Below, one piece after another: positions 9,007 to 16,499 of a stretch of DNA of 64,000 nucleotides. Source of the stretch: an uncultured Cohaesibacter sp. (lineage in GTDB: Bacteria > Pseudomonadota > Alphaproteobacteria > Rhizobiales > Cohaesibacteraceae); assembly GCF_963667045.1 (NCBI RefSeq), contig NZ_OY762934.1:1357501-1421500 (forward strand). The letters are read 5' to 3'. The notes beneath the pieces are model-generated. The model did no database searches. It had not been told where the DNA came from and saw only the letters and a program-made list of their open reading frames with translations. The position numbers and the translations under genes were made by a program. Each line of letters begins with the position of its first letter. Position 1 is the stretch's first letter.

Positions 9007-9346
9007 CCGACTCTGGCCTCCTTCAAATAGCGCGGTGCTCTGTCAATCTGTCCGGACACACTTCAAACGCCGTGGGCTTTTCTGGTCGATCCCCCCTTGC
9101 GTCCTGCCTCCAGACAGCCCCCTCCTCCTCGTGACCCGGCGCATTCCTGCGACAGGCCCAGAGCAGCTGACACTGTTCACCCGGAGAGGGCCTCTCGCCC
9201 CGTTGTGCTCCGGCATTCCAGCAATCTTTATTATGCTCATTTTGAGCATAAGTGGGGTAATAAAACAACCAGCGCACCGCTGGTCCCCTGCCCTCGGGCA
9301 GTATTACGTATTCCAACGAAAATATAGGGCCAACTTGTCGGGATTT
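9007..9346 (-). promoter_or_regulatory. nadABC leader and promoter region
   Basis: No gene. It contains the operator-like palindrome annotated separately and a small CTGCC/GGCAG hairpin (9288-9301). I see no convincing -35/-10 pair, though CATAAT and TATGCT hexamers overlap the palindrome on the minus strand, where a repressor would block a promoter. Confidence 0.35.
9231..9251. promoter_or_regulatory. perfect palindrome, putative NAD-biosynthesis repressor operator
   Basis: TTATGCTCA (9231-9239) and TGAGCATAA (9243-9251) form a perfect 9-3-9 inverted repeat, 225 bases upstream of nadA. Alphaproteobacterial nadABC operons are often controlled by a dedicated repressor (NadQ, or NrtR-type), and this is the only operator-grade element upstream. 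Which regulator binds is inference; no candidate regulator gene is adjacent. Confidence 0.6.
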
Positions 9347-9560
9347 CCAGACCCCGAACCGTATCGGGGGATAAGTAGCCCCTCCGGGCGGCACGTCTGG
9401 TGACCTCATCTCATGGCCTTTCCTATCGGCTGATGCGTTGACCCGACGTCAGCTCCTTCATGATGCTTTCGAAATTTAGCAATGAATTCAGAAGCAAATG
9501 AATTGCGTTTTCATGGTTCAAAAGAAAAGACCCAAGGTCTTTCGGCCTTGGGTCTTTTCT
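9347..9560 (+). ncRNA. candidate structured RNA with terminator
   Basis: A compact fold: an outer stem CCAGAC (9347-9352) with GTCTGG (9395-9400) encloses hairpin CCCGA/TCGGG (9353-9357, 9364-9368) and hairpin GCCC/GGGC (9378-9381, 9386-9389). About 120 bases downstream is a 15-bp terminator with no protein gene between. The fold and the terminator suggest a small RNA, but strand, ends and promoter are uncertain, and short GC helices arise by chance. It does not match any riboswitch consensus I can recall. Confidence 0.25.
9523..9560. terminator. strong hairpin terminator
   Basis: A perfect 15-bp stem (9523-9537 against 9546-9560) with an 8-base loop. The minus-strand tail (TTTTCTTTTG) is richer in T than the plus-strand tail, so it may end transcripts of the lipoprotein gene at 9859-10326, with a 300-base untranslated tail, or serve a small RNA on either strand. 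Confidence 0.8.
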
Positions 9561-9858
9561 CGAAAACAAGAAAAATAACAGGATCTCGTGCTGGCAAAAT
9601 TTGTAAACAGGCGCCCAAAAGAAGCGAAGCAGGATCAGGTTCTGAAAGCTTTGAACTATGAATTTTCAAATCTTGACCTGTCTTGCTGCCCAAACTACCC
9701 AAGATTCATGACAGTTCTTTGACACCCATCCGGAAAAATGACCATTGCATTCACCTGGGTCAACAGGGGGCGCGGCAGCATATGCCAACAGCCCTTCACC
9801 TGCATGGCAAACGCAGACAACAGGTTTTCAAGCAGCGGGAATCACGGGAAATGGAGCG
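9561..9858. other. gene-free interval
   Basis: About 300 bases between the terminator and the downstream end of the lipoprotein gene. No reading frame with a ribosome-binding site and no tRNA-like fold were seen. Confidence 0.4.
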
Positions 9859-10326
9859 CTAGACGGAAACACCGGTTGCGAAGCTGACGATCTGCCAGCT
9901 GCCATCGGGAACCTGACAGGCCTGCCCTTCGATATTCTCGACACCGGTCACCCGATGCATCGAGCTTTTGAAGGAGCGGCATTCTTCGTTCATCATGTCG
10001 GGCAGCTTACGCACCTGGGTGATGCGCCCCTTCGAGCCGGTTGCCGGATTGGCCCAGTCGGCATTGATGTCGCCACTCTGCATGGCGACCTTGTCGAAGG
10101 AGGAGATGCGATCGAGTAGAACTTGCCAGTCGGAAGGATCGATGCCGGCTAGCAAACTGTTGGTGAGGCCCGTGGAGCCGGTCTTGATCTCGTCGATCTT
10201 GGCGCTGGAGCCAACAAAGCTGACAGAGGCACAGGCCCCGAGGGAACAACAGGTGGCCACCACGCACAGCTTTACGACGCCGCGCGCGACGCTGTAAATA
10301 GATGCAGGGACTCTATGGCCAAACAT
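9859..10326 (-). CDS. lipoprotein with 17-kDa surface-antigen-like C-terminus
   Basis: A protein of 155 residues from ATG 10326, preceded by AAAGGAAC; an upstream in-frame ATG at 10368 lacks such a site. Residues 1-30 form a signal peptide with lipobox LGAC, so lipidation on that Cys is expected. The C-terminal third, ending in GQACQVPDGSWQIVS, resembles the end of alphaproteobacterial 17-kDa surface-antigen-like lipoproteins, where a Cys-containing segment and ACxxPDGxW recur. A second Cys (NEECRSF) could pair with it as a disulfide. It is probably an outer-membrane or periplasmic structural lipoprotein; no enzymatic role is visible. It is divergent from pdxH, 91 bases away. Confidence 0.75.
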   Translation of the reverse strand: MFGHRVPASIYSVARGVVKLCVVATCCSLGACASVSFVGSSAKIDEIKTGSTGLTNSLLAGIDPSDWQVLLDRISSFDKVAMQSGDINADWANPATGSKGRITQVRKLPDMMNEECRSFKSSMHRVTGVENIEGQACQVPDGSWQIVSFATGVSV

Positions 10327-10417
10327 GTCCGGTTCCTTTAAACTCCGGCGCTGAGCCCGCACCATCATGCAGGTCCCACCTTTGAATTGATAAAACTATT
10401 TTCAGCCAGGAAGGTTA

Positions 10418-11014
10418 ATGAGTGGTAACTTTACTGAGGTAAATAAGCCTCTGGAGCTCTTTTCTCATTGGTTGGCGGAAGCCGAAGCCAGTGAAGTCAA
10501 TGATCCCAACGCCGTGGCTGTCGCCACGGTCGACGAAAGTGGCATGCCGAACATCCGCATGGTGCTGTTGAAAGATTATTCCGAAAAGGGTTTTGTCTTC
10601 TACACCAACTTTGAAAGCGCAAAAGGCCGGGAGCTGCTTGCCAGCCACAAGACCGCTCTGCTCTTCCATTGGAAAAGCCTCCGGCGACAGATTCGTATCC
10701 GGGGCAACGTAGAAGTTGTCAGCAAGGAAGAAGCTGATGCCTATTTCGATTCCCGCGCCCGCGGCAGTCGGATCGGCGCATGGGCCTCCAAGCAATCCCG
10801 GCCGCTGGAAAGCCGCTTTGCCCTTGAGAAATCCGTTGCCGAATATACTGCCAAATTCAACATCGGTCGCATTCCTCGCCCTGACTACTGGTCCGGTTTC
10901 CGCGTGGTTCCCGAGGAGATTGAATTCTGGCACGATCGACAATTCCGCCTGCATGACCGCGTTGTCTTCAAGGCTGTCGAAGGTGGCTGGGAAAAGACCC
11001 GGCTCTATCCGTAA
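10418..11014 (+). CDS. pdxH: pyridoxamine/pyridoxine 5'-phosphate oxidase
   Basis: A 198-residue FMN enzyme that oxidises pyridoxamine or pyridoxine 5'-phosphate to pyridoxal 5'-phosphate, the last step of B6 cofactor synthesis and salvage. It has the family signature near the C-terminus, [18 protein letters not shown], followed by RLHDR. FMN-contact stretches [19 protein letters not shown] and [11 protein letters not shown] lie near residues 48-66 and 87-97. An AGGAAGG site lies just upstream of ATG 10418. The length is slightly short of E. coli PdxH (218) because of a shorter N-terminal arm, as is common in alphaproteobacteria. Confidence 0.96.
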   Translation: MSGNFTEVNKPLELFSHWLAEAEASEVNDPNAVAVATVDESGMPNIRMVLLKDYSEKGFVFYTNFESAKGRELLASHKTALLFHWKSLRRQIRIRGNVEVVSKEEADAYFDSRARGSRIGAWASKQSRPLESRFALEKSVAEYTAKFNIGRIPRPDYWSGFRVVPEEIEFWHDRQFRLHDRVVFKAVEGGWEKTRLYP

Positions 11015-11194
11015 ACACGCTGAAGGGGAGCTCTTCAAGATCCCCGCGCCAGTTCGCACGCGCCTCCCGGCAAGCGGTATTGTCAGCTCCCCTGCCAGCG
11101 GCAAGGTAGATCACCATCAAACGGCCGGACATCTCCCGATCAGATGCCCGGTTTTCTTCCTTTCGGCCTGAGTGGCCTTTTCCAAGTAGCAGCC

Positions 11195-11818
11195 ATGACC
11201 AGTACAAGCATGACCGCCCCTTTGTTGCAGGGTTTCCTGCTGGGGGCTTCCCTTATCATCGCCATTGGCGCCCAGAATGCCTTTGTCCTACGCCTCGGAC
11301 TGCAGCGGCAGCATGTGCTACCCGTCGTTCTGATCTGCGCCTTTTCCGACGCACTTCTGATTACGGCAGGTGTGGCGGGCATGGGAACCCTCGTAAGGCA
11401 ATCGCACACCCTGCTGACCATCATTACCTGGGGCGGGTTTGCATTCCTCTCCGTCTATGGGCTACAGGCCTTTATCCGGGCTTTCAAGAGCAATGGCATG
11501 CATGTGGGACGGGCTGAACCTGTCAGCCTCAGGAGCGCGGTGATGACCGTGCTTGCCTTCACCTATCTCAATCCTCATGTCTATCTGGATACGGTGATGC
11601 TGGTGGGCAGTCTGTCGGCCCGCTGGCCGGGCATGCAGCAGGGGCTGTTTGGTGCCGGGGCAATCAGCGCCTCCTTCGTCTGGTTCTTTGCCCTTGGCTA
11701 CGGAGCGCGCATTCTCTCGCCGCTGTTTGAGCGGGCCATTGCCTGGCGCATTCTCGATTTCATCATCGGCACTGTCATGTGGTTGTTGGCGTGGTCGCTG
11801 ATTCACAGCGCTTTCTGA
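11195..11818 (+). CDS. LysE/ArgO-family amino-acid exporter
   Basis: About 207 residues with six hydrophobic segments. The N-terminal LysE-superfamily signature is GFLLGASLIIAIGAQNAFVLRLGL, and the conserved TYLNPHVYLDTVMLVGS stretch of the LysE/ArgO branch lies in the middle. Such proteins export basic amino acids (lysine, arginine) across the inner membrane. The Asn-Pro-His-Val motif places it nearer ArgO/LysE than RhtB; the exact substrate is unknown. Starts at 11144, 11195 and 11210 are all in frame; 11195 fits the family N-terminus, but no strong ribosome-binding site settles it. No LysG/ArgP-type regulator is adjacent. Confidence 0.88.
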   Translation: MTSTSMTAPLLQGFLLGASLIIAIGAQNAFVLRLGLQRQHVLPVVLICAFSDALLITAGVAGMGTLVRQSHTLLTIITWGGFAFLSVYGLQAFIRAFKSNGMHVGRAEPVSLRSAVMTVLAFTYLNPHVYLDTVMLVGSLSARWPGMQQGLFGAGAISASFVWFFALGYGARILSPLFERAIAWRILDFIIGTVMWLLAWSLIHSAF

Positions 11819-11843
11819 TGCCAGAGGGATGCCCAAACGCAAA

Positions 11844-11974
11844 AAGCGCTTCACGATGTGAAGCGCTTCGACATTATTGGCGTTTGTGCGTATCCCACTG
11901 TCAACCGCATCAGGTTTTGATGCGTCAGCAAGCTGAGCCATGCGGGTTGGGGACCATTCAGTCCCCAAGGCTCA
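11844..11974 (-). ncRNA. candidate three-hairpin small RNA ending in an intrinsic terminator
   Basis: Read on the minus strand, three stable hairpins follow one another with no gene. First is TGAGCC-TTGGGGAC with GTCCCCAA-GGCTCA (11934-11974, 14 bp with a 7-base bulge). Second is CGCATCA/TGATGCG (11906-11924). Third is AAGCGCTTCAC/GTGAAGCGCTT (11844-11868, 11 bp, 3-base loop), followed by a TTTTTGCGTTT tail. Three stem-loops with a terminal U-tract in 110-150 bases is the usual build of rhizobial trans-acting small RNAs. The 5' end is not defined, and it could also be the 3' untranslated end of the small gene at 12094. I cannot name a family. Confidence 0.5.
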
Positions 11975-12093
11975 TCTACACCTCACCAGGATTCTTGACA
12001 GAATTGCAACCCGAAAGCCCCAAGACAGGAAGCCAGGGCATCAGGACAACTGACCCGGACAGGATCAGTCGACGACAACTCTAGCAAGCGATC

Positions 12094-12252
12094 CTATTTC
12101 TTGTCATGAACAGGATCATAATCCTTGTGCTTGGCTTCAATGTGCTTCTTGACGCAGCAAGCAGCAGCAACGGAAGGAATACCGATTTCGTGGTATTCTT
12201 TTTGCAGAAGATCAATCGAAGAAGAATTTTTTGCTTGTTCAGGCATGGTCAT
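12094..12252 (-). CDS. 52-residue Cys/His-containing small protein
   Basis: A short reading frame, MTMPEQAKNS... to ...HDKK, with a stop at 12094. The first half is polar and helical. The second half has a small Ala-Cys-Cys core (VAAACCVKK) followed by a Lys/His-rich end (KKHIEAKHKDYDPVHDKK) that could bind a metal or nucleic acid. The ribosome-binding site is weak (GACGAG), and a second in-frame ATG lies at 12246. In favour of a gene: it is uninterrupted in a region otherwise full of stops, a 16-bp palindrome lies directly upstream, and structured RNA with a terminator lies downstream on the same strand. I do not recognise it. Confidence 0.45.
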   Translation of the reverse strand: MTMPEQAKNSSSIDLLQKEYHEIGIPSVAAACCVKKHIEAKHKDYDPVHDKK

Positions 12253-12722
12253 GTCTCGTCAAATTGCCAGTTCACTCCGGTGAACAGACCTTAGCCCAAA
12301 GTATCTCTCAGATGTTTGACTCAATCCAAACCTGATTATCTTTCCCCGATTTTTTGGATACCCTCCTACAAGGCTATTCAGTTTGTGCGCGGGAGATCTG
12401 CAAAAATGACACTCCCGTTGTCAGAAATACGACAAAGCACATAATTTTTCAGCATACCGCAATACGACATAATATTTCTTTATACAAGAGTATTCAGAAT
12501 ATATATTGGAATTCCCTGTCAAATCTGCACAACTTTGAGGCAGATCTCGCCATTTCAGGCCGAGAATCTTGTACTCAAGCTTTTCTCATGCAAATTTGCA
12601 TATACGGTATGTATCAAACAGATGACTGAGATATAGGCCAAGGTTGGCAAAAAGACACTCTTTGCGACTAGCTGCCTCAGCACAGAGCCCTTCCGAAGGA
12701 CACTCCAACCATTCAGCCAGAC
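12253..12722. other. AT-rich intergenic stretch
   Basis: About 470 bases, markedly more AT-rich than the rest of the window between 12300 and 12650. It contains the palindrome at 12270-12285. A 91-codon open frame on the plus strand at 12354-12629 has no ribosome-binding site, an odd composition and no family features, and is not accepted as a gene. Confidence 0.4.
12270..12285. promoter_or_regulatory. 16-bp palindrome upstream of the small protein gene
   Basis: GTTCAC (12270-12275), TCCG, GTGAAC (12280-12285): a perfect 6-4-6 inverted repeat 18 bases upstream of the start at 12252. It is a possible operator or a short leader hairpin. No regulator can be assigned, although a TetR-family gene lies 450 bases away. 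Confidence 0.35.
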
Positions 12723-13343
12723 TCAACGGACCGCGATGAAATGGGCAAGGAGATAGTGCGACTCGCGCTTGATCGAATTGATGATCTCCCGATCCGTGAC
12801 CATATCCCCCCCATTCCTGTCCAGACGCATGAACAGCGGAAATAATGTGAGGCCCAACCGGAAGGAGAGGAACAATTCCGCCGAAATGTTGCGAACCGTA
12901 TTCTGGGCAACCCCTCGCTGGATGGTTTCCTCGATCAGATTGAGAATATCGTTGATCTTTTCCTCACTGCTGGCCAACAGTGAAAACTTGTTCGGAGCTG
13001 GAAAGTCATAGAGCAGCAGACGAGCATAGCCCCGTTTGGCAAGATAGAGATCAATCGTACGGTCCGCGCTGGCTAGCAGCGCCTCGCGTGGGGGCAGCGC
13101 CGACAGCTCCCTGTAAATATTCAACAGTTTGCCAAGGAACTCATCGGACAAGGCCTCGAGAAGCACCTTGCGGCTGTCAAAATGCGCGTAGAGCGAAGGC
13201 AGCTGAACACCGACCTTCTCGGCAACGTCCTTAAGCCGAAGGCCTTCGACACCATTCCGGGCAATTTCCTGCTCCGCAACTTCGAGAATGACTTCCCGCG
13301 TACTTCGTTTTCCCTCAGTCGGCTTTTTGCTTTTTACGGTCAT
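12723..13343 (-). CDS. TetR-family transcriptional regulator
   Basis: A 206-residue protein. The N-terminal 60 residues are a TetR DNA-binding domain: STREVILEVAEQEIARNGVEGLRLKDVAEKVGVQLPSLYAHFDSRKVLLEAL, with the helix-turn-helix at LKDVAEKVGVQLPSLYAHF. The rest is an all-helical ligand and dimerisation domain with no close family I can name. TetR repressors usually control a neighbouring or divergent gene. Here the flanks are intergenic: an AT-rich stretch downstream and 530 bases upstream before the unrecognised gene at 13875. The target is therefore open. No good ribosome-binding site is seen before ATG 13343. Confidence 0.9.
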   Translation of the reverse strand: MTVKSKKPTEGKRSTREVILEVAEQEIARNGVEGLRLKDVAEKVGVQLPSLYAHFDSRKVLLEALSDEFLGKLLNIYRELSALPPREALLASADRTIDLYLAKRGYARLLLYDFPAPNKFSLLASSEEKINDILNLIEETIQRGVAQNTVRNISAELFLSFRLGLTLFPLFMRLDRNGGDMVTDREIINSIKRESHYLLAHFIAVR

Positions 13344-13874
13344 CGTATTTCAACCAGGCCTTGCCTTGTCGTCTCAAGATACTCTTTGCACATTGCCACA
13401 TCGGGGCACCGACTCATCAAGCGCGTGGCGCATTGGTTTTGTCCAGAGAGTGGGAGTCGGTCGCTCTATTGGTCATATTCACAATCGATGATTGAAAAAA
13501 GCTTGTCAACGCCTGATGACGCCCTTGTTACCAAAGACATTTTTCATTCACCGCTATGGCGTACCAACCAACGGTCCGAATTTCCGGTGGCTCACCTGTT
13601 CTGCTCCAAGGCACGCACATCAACCGTTTGCTATCAACATAACTGACCGGTTGCACACCTGACTTATACGACATCATGGGGGGCTTGGTTCACTGTCTTC
13701 AAACCTACATGATGAGTCCGCAAGCTGCTGACAGGTCCGCGACGTGCCAAAGAAGTTATTGCCTTCGCTTTTCTATTGCTGCAGTCGTTTCAAGTATTTT
13801 CAGCCAAGGCGCGCTCTATAATTCTGTTCAGCGTAATTGAGTTGATTTTTTTACCGCAATTCGGCTCAATAGTT
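13344..13874. promoter_or_regulatory. intergenic region with a TATAAT box
   Basis: About 530 bases between divergent genes. A perfect TATAAT at 13817-13822 lies about 53 bases before the start at 13875 of the unrecognised gene, though its -35 is poor. No other feature was seen. Confidence 0.3.
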
Positions 13875-14645
13875 ATGAAAATGGATAAGATCAAACGATT
13901 CTTGGAAGCAAGGCGCATGATTTATGAAAGTCCATCTGACCCTGCCCTGACCGACTGGCTCAATATTTGCGAGTTCGAAGAGTTGTTCTGGGAAGAAAGC
14001 ATCCGAATACAGACCTTCGATCGGGCGCTGGCCAACGAAAGACCTTATTTCGTTCAGCAACATCCATCTACATCCCATAACGGCCCGGGAGCCAAGCATG
14101 TCGATGAGTGGCTCCCGTTGTTGCTTTTCGGCAAGCACATCAGCGGCGACATGCGGCACTGGGATTCGACCCTCGAGGTCTGCGCCACGCGAACCGGCAG
14201 TGGCGACCCCAAGACGGCCAACGGCTGCAGCTTTGACGCCATGTACCGACTGTTCTCCAATCAACCCCATATTTCGCCCGACCGGCAGGGCTATCTGGAA
14301 ATCACGCGAGCGATGAACCCGCGGCAGGGCGCCGACCTGGTCCGGCACGATCGGGAATTGTCGCGTGTAGGCGTGATCATCGAGAGTTACCGGCCCTTCA
14401 GCATCAGCCTGCAGGAAGTAGAGCGGGAGGTAAAGCGCGCCGTTCTGCGCAAGGCTGCCAAGAACTACGAACCCGATACCACCCTGATCATCTGGCTAAG
14501 AGACGAGCCGCCTTGCCTAGGCAAACGTCTACAGGACAAGGACCTGCACAGAGACATCCAGCGACTCTCCGATGGCGTCTTTGCCAATGTCTGCTGTGTC
14601 GGTCTGAAGACGGGCATCTCATGGCTTCTGGGCACCGGCCTCTAA
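13875..14645 (+). CDS. unrecognised protein of 256 residues
   Basis: An open frame with normal codon use over its length but no family I recognise. ATG 13875 (or 13881) is chosen over an in-frame start at 13776, because a TATAAT box at 13817 would lie inside the longer version and the extra residues are hydrophobic and unlike the rest. No signal peptide or membrane segment is seen. The protein is mixed alpha/beta with many charged residues. A C-terminal strand-turn pattern (DTTLIIWLRDEPPCLG after a Lys/Arg-rich helix) could belong to a nuclease-like or Rossmann-like core, but no catalytic motif can be named. It lies alone between the TetR gene and the atp operon. Confidence 0.55.
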   Translation: MKMDKIKRFLEARRMIYESPSDPALTDWLNICEFEELFWEESIRIQTFDRALANERPYFVQQHPSTSHNGPGAKHVDEWLPLLLFGKHISGDMRHWDSTLEVCATRTGSGDPKTANGCSFDAMYRLFSNQPHISPDRQGYLEITRAMNPRQGADLVRHDRELSRVGVIIESYRPFSISLQEVEREVKRAVLRKAAKNYEPDTTLIIWLRDEPPCLGKRLQDKDLHRDIQRLSDGVFANVCCVGLKTGISWLLGTGL

Positions 14646-14696
14646 GGCTATGAAGGCCTCTGGGGCTCAACTGAATGTCACGCGCGCCCTTGCCCA

Positions 14697-14729
14697 ACAA
14701 AAAAGCCGCAGCACACAGTGCCACGGCTT
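14697..14729 (-). terminator. terminator of the ATP synthase F0 operon
   Basis: AAGCCG (14703-14708) pairs with CGGCTT (14724-14729), with an inner GCAC/GTGC helix. On the minus strand it is followed by TTTTTTGTT. It lies 34 bases after the atpF stop. Confidence 0.8.
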
Positions 14730-14762
14730 CAGAATTCCTGTGTCCTGCCCAGTGAGCCAGAC

Positions 14763-15245
14763 CTAGTGCAGCTTGGTGCCGACCTCGGCGATGGATGCTT
14801 TCAGCAGGTCCTTACCCGCCTTTCCTTCCATCTTCTTGGTGAGGACTTTCTCGGCTGCCTTGACGGCCAGATCAATGGCGGCACCCTTGACTTCGCTGAG
14901 AGCACTGGCTTCGGCCTGAGCAATTTTGTCTTCTGCGACCTTGGTGCGACGAGCCACAAAGTCGGCGATCTTGACCTGAGCCTCTTTTTCCATCGCTTCA
15001 GCTTCGCGCTTGGCAAGCATCACGATTTCTTCCGCTTCACTCTCGGCTTCGCGCGCCTTGCGCTGATATTCAGCCAGAAGGGCTTGAGCCTCTTCACGCA
15101 GGCGGCGAGCCTGATCCAGCTCGTCTTCAATTGCCTTGGCACGCTTGTCCAGCGCCGCAGCAATCGTTGTGGGAACCCCCATTTTCAGGACGATGCCGAC
15201 AAAGATGAGGAGACCGATAAAGGCCCATAGCGTATTCGTACCCAT
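14763..15245 (-). CDS. atpF: ATP synthase F0 subunit b
   Basis: A 160-residue protein with one N-terminal membrane helix (residues 6-24, LWAFIGLLIFVGIVLKMGV) followed by a long charged coiled coil (LDKRAKAIEDELDQARRLREE onward), the normal build of the peripheral stalk subunit that holds F1 against the rotating c ring. It is the second of two b-type genes. In alphaproteobacteria the stalk is a b/b' heterodimer. It starts with ATG 15245, preceded by AGGGAGAG, and overlaps the end of the b' gene region by one base-pair turn (b' stops at 15258 on the same strand), which implies translational coupling. Confidence 0.95.
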   Translation of the reverse strand: MGTNTLWAFIGLLIFVGIVLKMGVPTTIAAALDKRAKAIEDELDQARRLREEAQALLAEYQRKAREAESEAEEIVMLAKREAEAMEKEAQVKIADFVARRTKVAEDKIAQAEASALSEVKGAAIDLAVKAAEKVLTKKMEGKAGKDLLKASIAEVGTKLH

Positions 15246-15257
15246 CAGGCTCTCCCT

Positions 15258-15815
15258 CTAGTTTGCCTTGACAGTGGACACTGCAGCGGCGACTTCCTTC
15301 TCAGTGGCGCTGGAGCCGAGAATGTGCTCCAGAATGGCTGAGGTGGTGCTTGTCGCAATTGCATCGACTTCACCCAAGGCTGCGTTCTTGACGGCTGCGA
15401 TCTTCTTGTCCGCAGCAGCAATCTGGCTGGCCACATCCGCCTCTACCTTGGCCAGTTCGGCTTCGATATGAGACTTCGCTTCTTCACGGGCAGTATGCGC
15501 AATGCCGTGGGCTTTCTGGCGCGCTTCAGCCAGGGACTCTTCGTAGGAAGCAATCGCTTCGTCCGTGTCCCGCTTCAGGCGTTCCGCCTCGCCAAGGTCG
15601 CTGGCGATGCGATCACGGCGCACTTCCAGAATGTTGGCAATCTGAGGCAAAGCCACCTTGGACATAATGTAATATAGCAGTCCGAAGGTGATGGCCAACC
15701 ACAGAAGCTGAGACCCAAAATTCGATGGATCAAAAGGAGGGAATGATGAATGCCCGCCTTCTCCTCCGCCGTGACCGGCTACTTCCGTATGCGCATCGAT
15801 CTGCTGTTGCGCCAT
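15258..15815 (-). CDS. atpF': ATP synthase F0 subunit b'
   Basis: A protein of 185 residues from ATG 15815 (GGAG six bases before it); ATG 15821 is the alternative. An N-terminal extension rich in Gly and His (GHGGGEGGHSSFPPF) precedes the membrane helix (LLWLAITFGLLYYIMSKVAL, about 35-55) and the long stalk coiled coil. The extension and position before atpF identify it as b', called AtpG or AtpF2 in some genomes. It pairs with b in the stator. A gap of 373 bases separates it from atpE, which is unusual within this operon. Confidence 0.93.
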   Translation of the reverse strand: MAQQQIDAHTEVAGHGGGEGGHSSFPPFDPSNFGSQLLWLAITFGLLYYIMSKVALPQIANILEVRRDRIASDLGEAERLKRDTDEAIASYEESLAEARQKAHGIAHTAREEAKSHIEAELAKVEADVASQIAAADKKIAAVKNAALGEVDAIATSTTSAILEHILGSSATEKEVAAAVSTVKAN

Positions 15816-16188
15816 CGTCATCTCCAAATCATAAAGTCAGACCCGCTAAACGAACCTGCTTTCGTTCCGGCTTTCAACGTGCCTGCATAAAGCCGACATC
15901 GCATGGCCATTCCCGTTAGCCCCAAGAATATCAGCAAGGCGTGTTTAACGACGCCCTGTCCAAATCCGTTCACCGCTCTTTGCATCCAGCAAGCACTCCT
16001 TCTGAAGAAGAGAGCCCAGTAGGGCTTGAGACAAGCGTGGGTGATCGTTGTTACTCTTCAAGGGCAGAAGGGGCAGACCGGCAGTCGGCCCGCTTCAAAT
16101 TCCAATGCGCTGAAGAGTTCCAGGTGGTAACTGAGACCTTGAAACTATCCGTTGCCTGATCCTGTCCCCAAGGACAGTCAATCAAGTA
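15816..16188 (-). promoter_or_regulatory. long gap inside the atp operon
   Basis: 373 bases between atpE and atpF' without a gene. Small hairpins lie at 16162-16177 (CTGTCC/GGACAG, 4-base loop), just after the atpE stop, and at 16013-16026 (AGCCC/GGGCT). Neither has a U-tract. They may trim or stabilise the message to favour the c subunit, which is needed in about ten copies per complex. No clear internal promoter was seen. Confidence 0.4.
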
Positions 16189-16416
16189 TTAGACAACGAA
16201 CATCAGCAGGAAGGCAACGACGAGAGAGAAGATGCCAAGACCTTCTGCAAGCGCTGCGCCAACCAGAGCGTTGGTGAACTGAGAGGCTGCTGCAGACGGG
16301 TTGCGAAGAGCACCGGTCAGATAGTTGCCGAAGATGGTACCAACACCGATACCGGCGCCAGCCATACCAATACAAGCGATACCAGCACCAATCAGCTTTG
16401 CTGCTTCTGCATCCAT
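16189..16416 (-). CDS. atpE: ATP synthase F0 subunit c
   Basis: A 75-residue double-helix hairpin protein. The first helix holds the glycine run [17 protein letters not shown] and the second carries the proton-binding carboxylate in [21 protein letters not shown] (Glu58). The polar loop is RNPSA. Ten or more copies form the rotating ring. The start is ATG 16416, with AGGAG nine bases upstream; an in-frame extension to 16440 is not needed. The glutamate and the absence of Na+-coordinating polar residues around it suggest a proton-driven enzyme. Confidence 0.97.
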   Translation of the reverse strand: MDAEAAKLIGAGIACIGMAGAGIGVGTIFGNYLTGALRNPSAAASQFTNALVGAALAEGLGIFSLVVAFLLMFVV

Positions 16417-16499
16417 TGTAAATTCTCCTGTTTCATTCAATCAGAATTTGAGTTGGGTTAATGTTGGTTTGAACTCATTCAAACGAGCCCGAAGCCTTA

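Noticed and set aside
11026-11096. Inverted repeat AGGGGAGCT ... AGCTCCCCT after pdxH
   Set aside because: The arms are about 50 bases apart with no U-tract; too loose to call a terminator or operator.
12354-12629. 91-codon AT-rich open frame
   Set aside because: No ribosome-binding site, unusual amino-acid make-up, no domain; AT-rich DNA can stay open over this length by chance.
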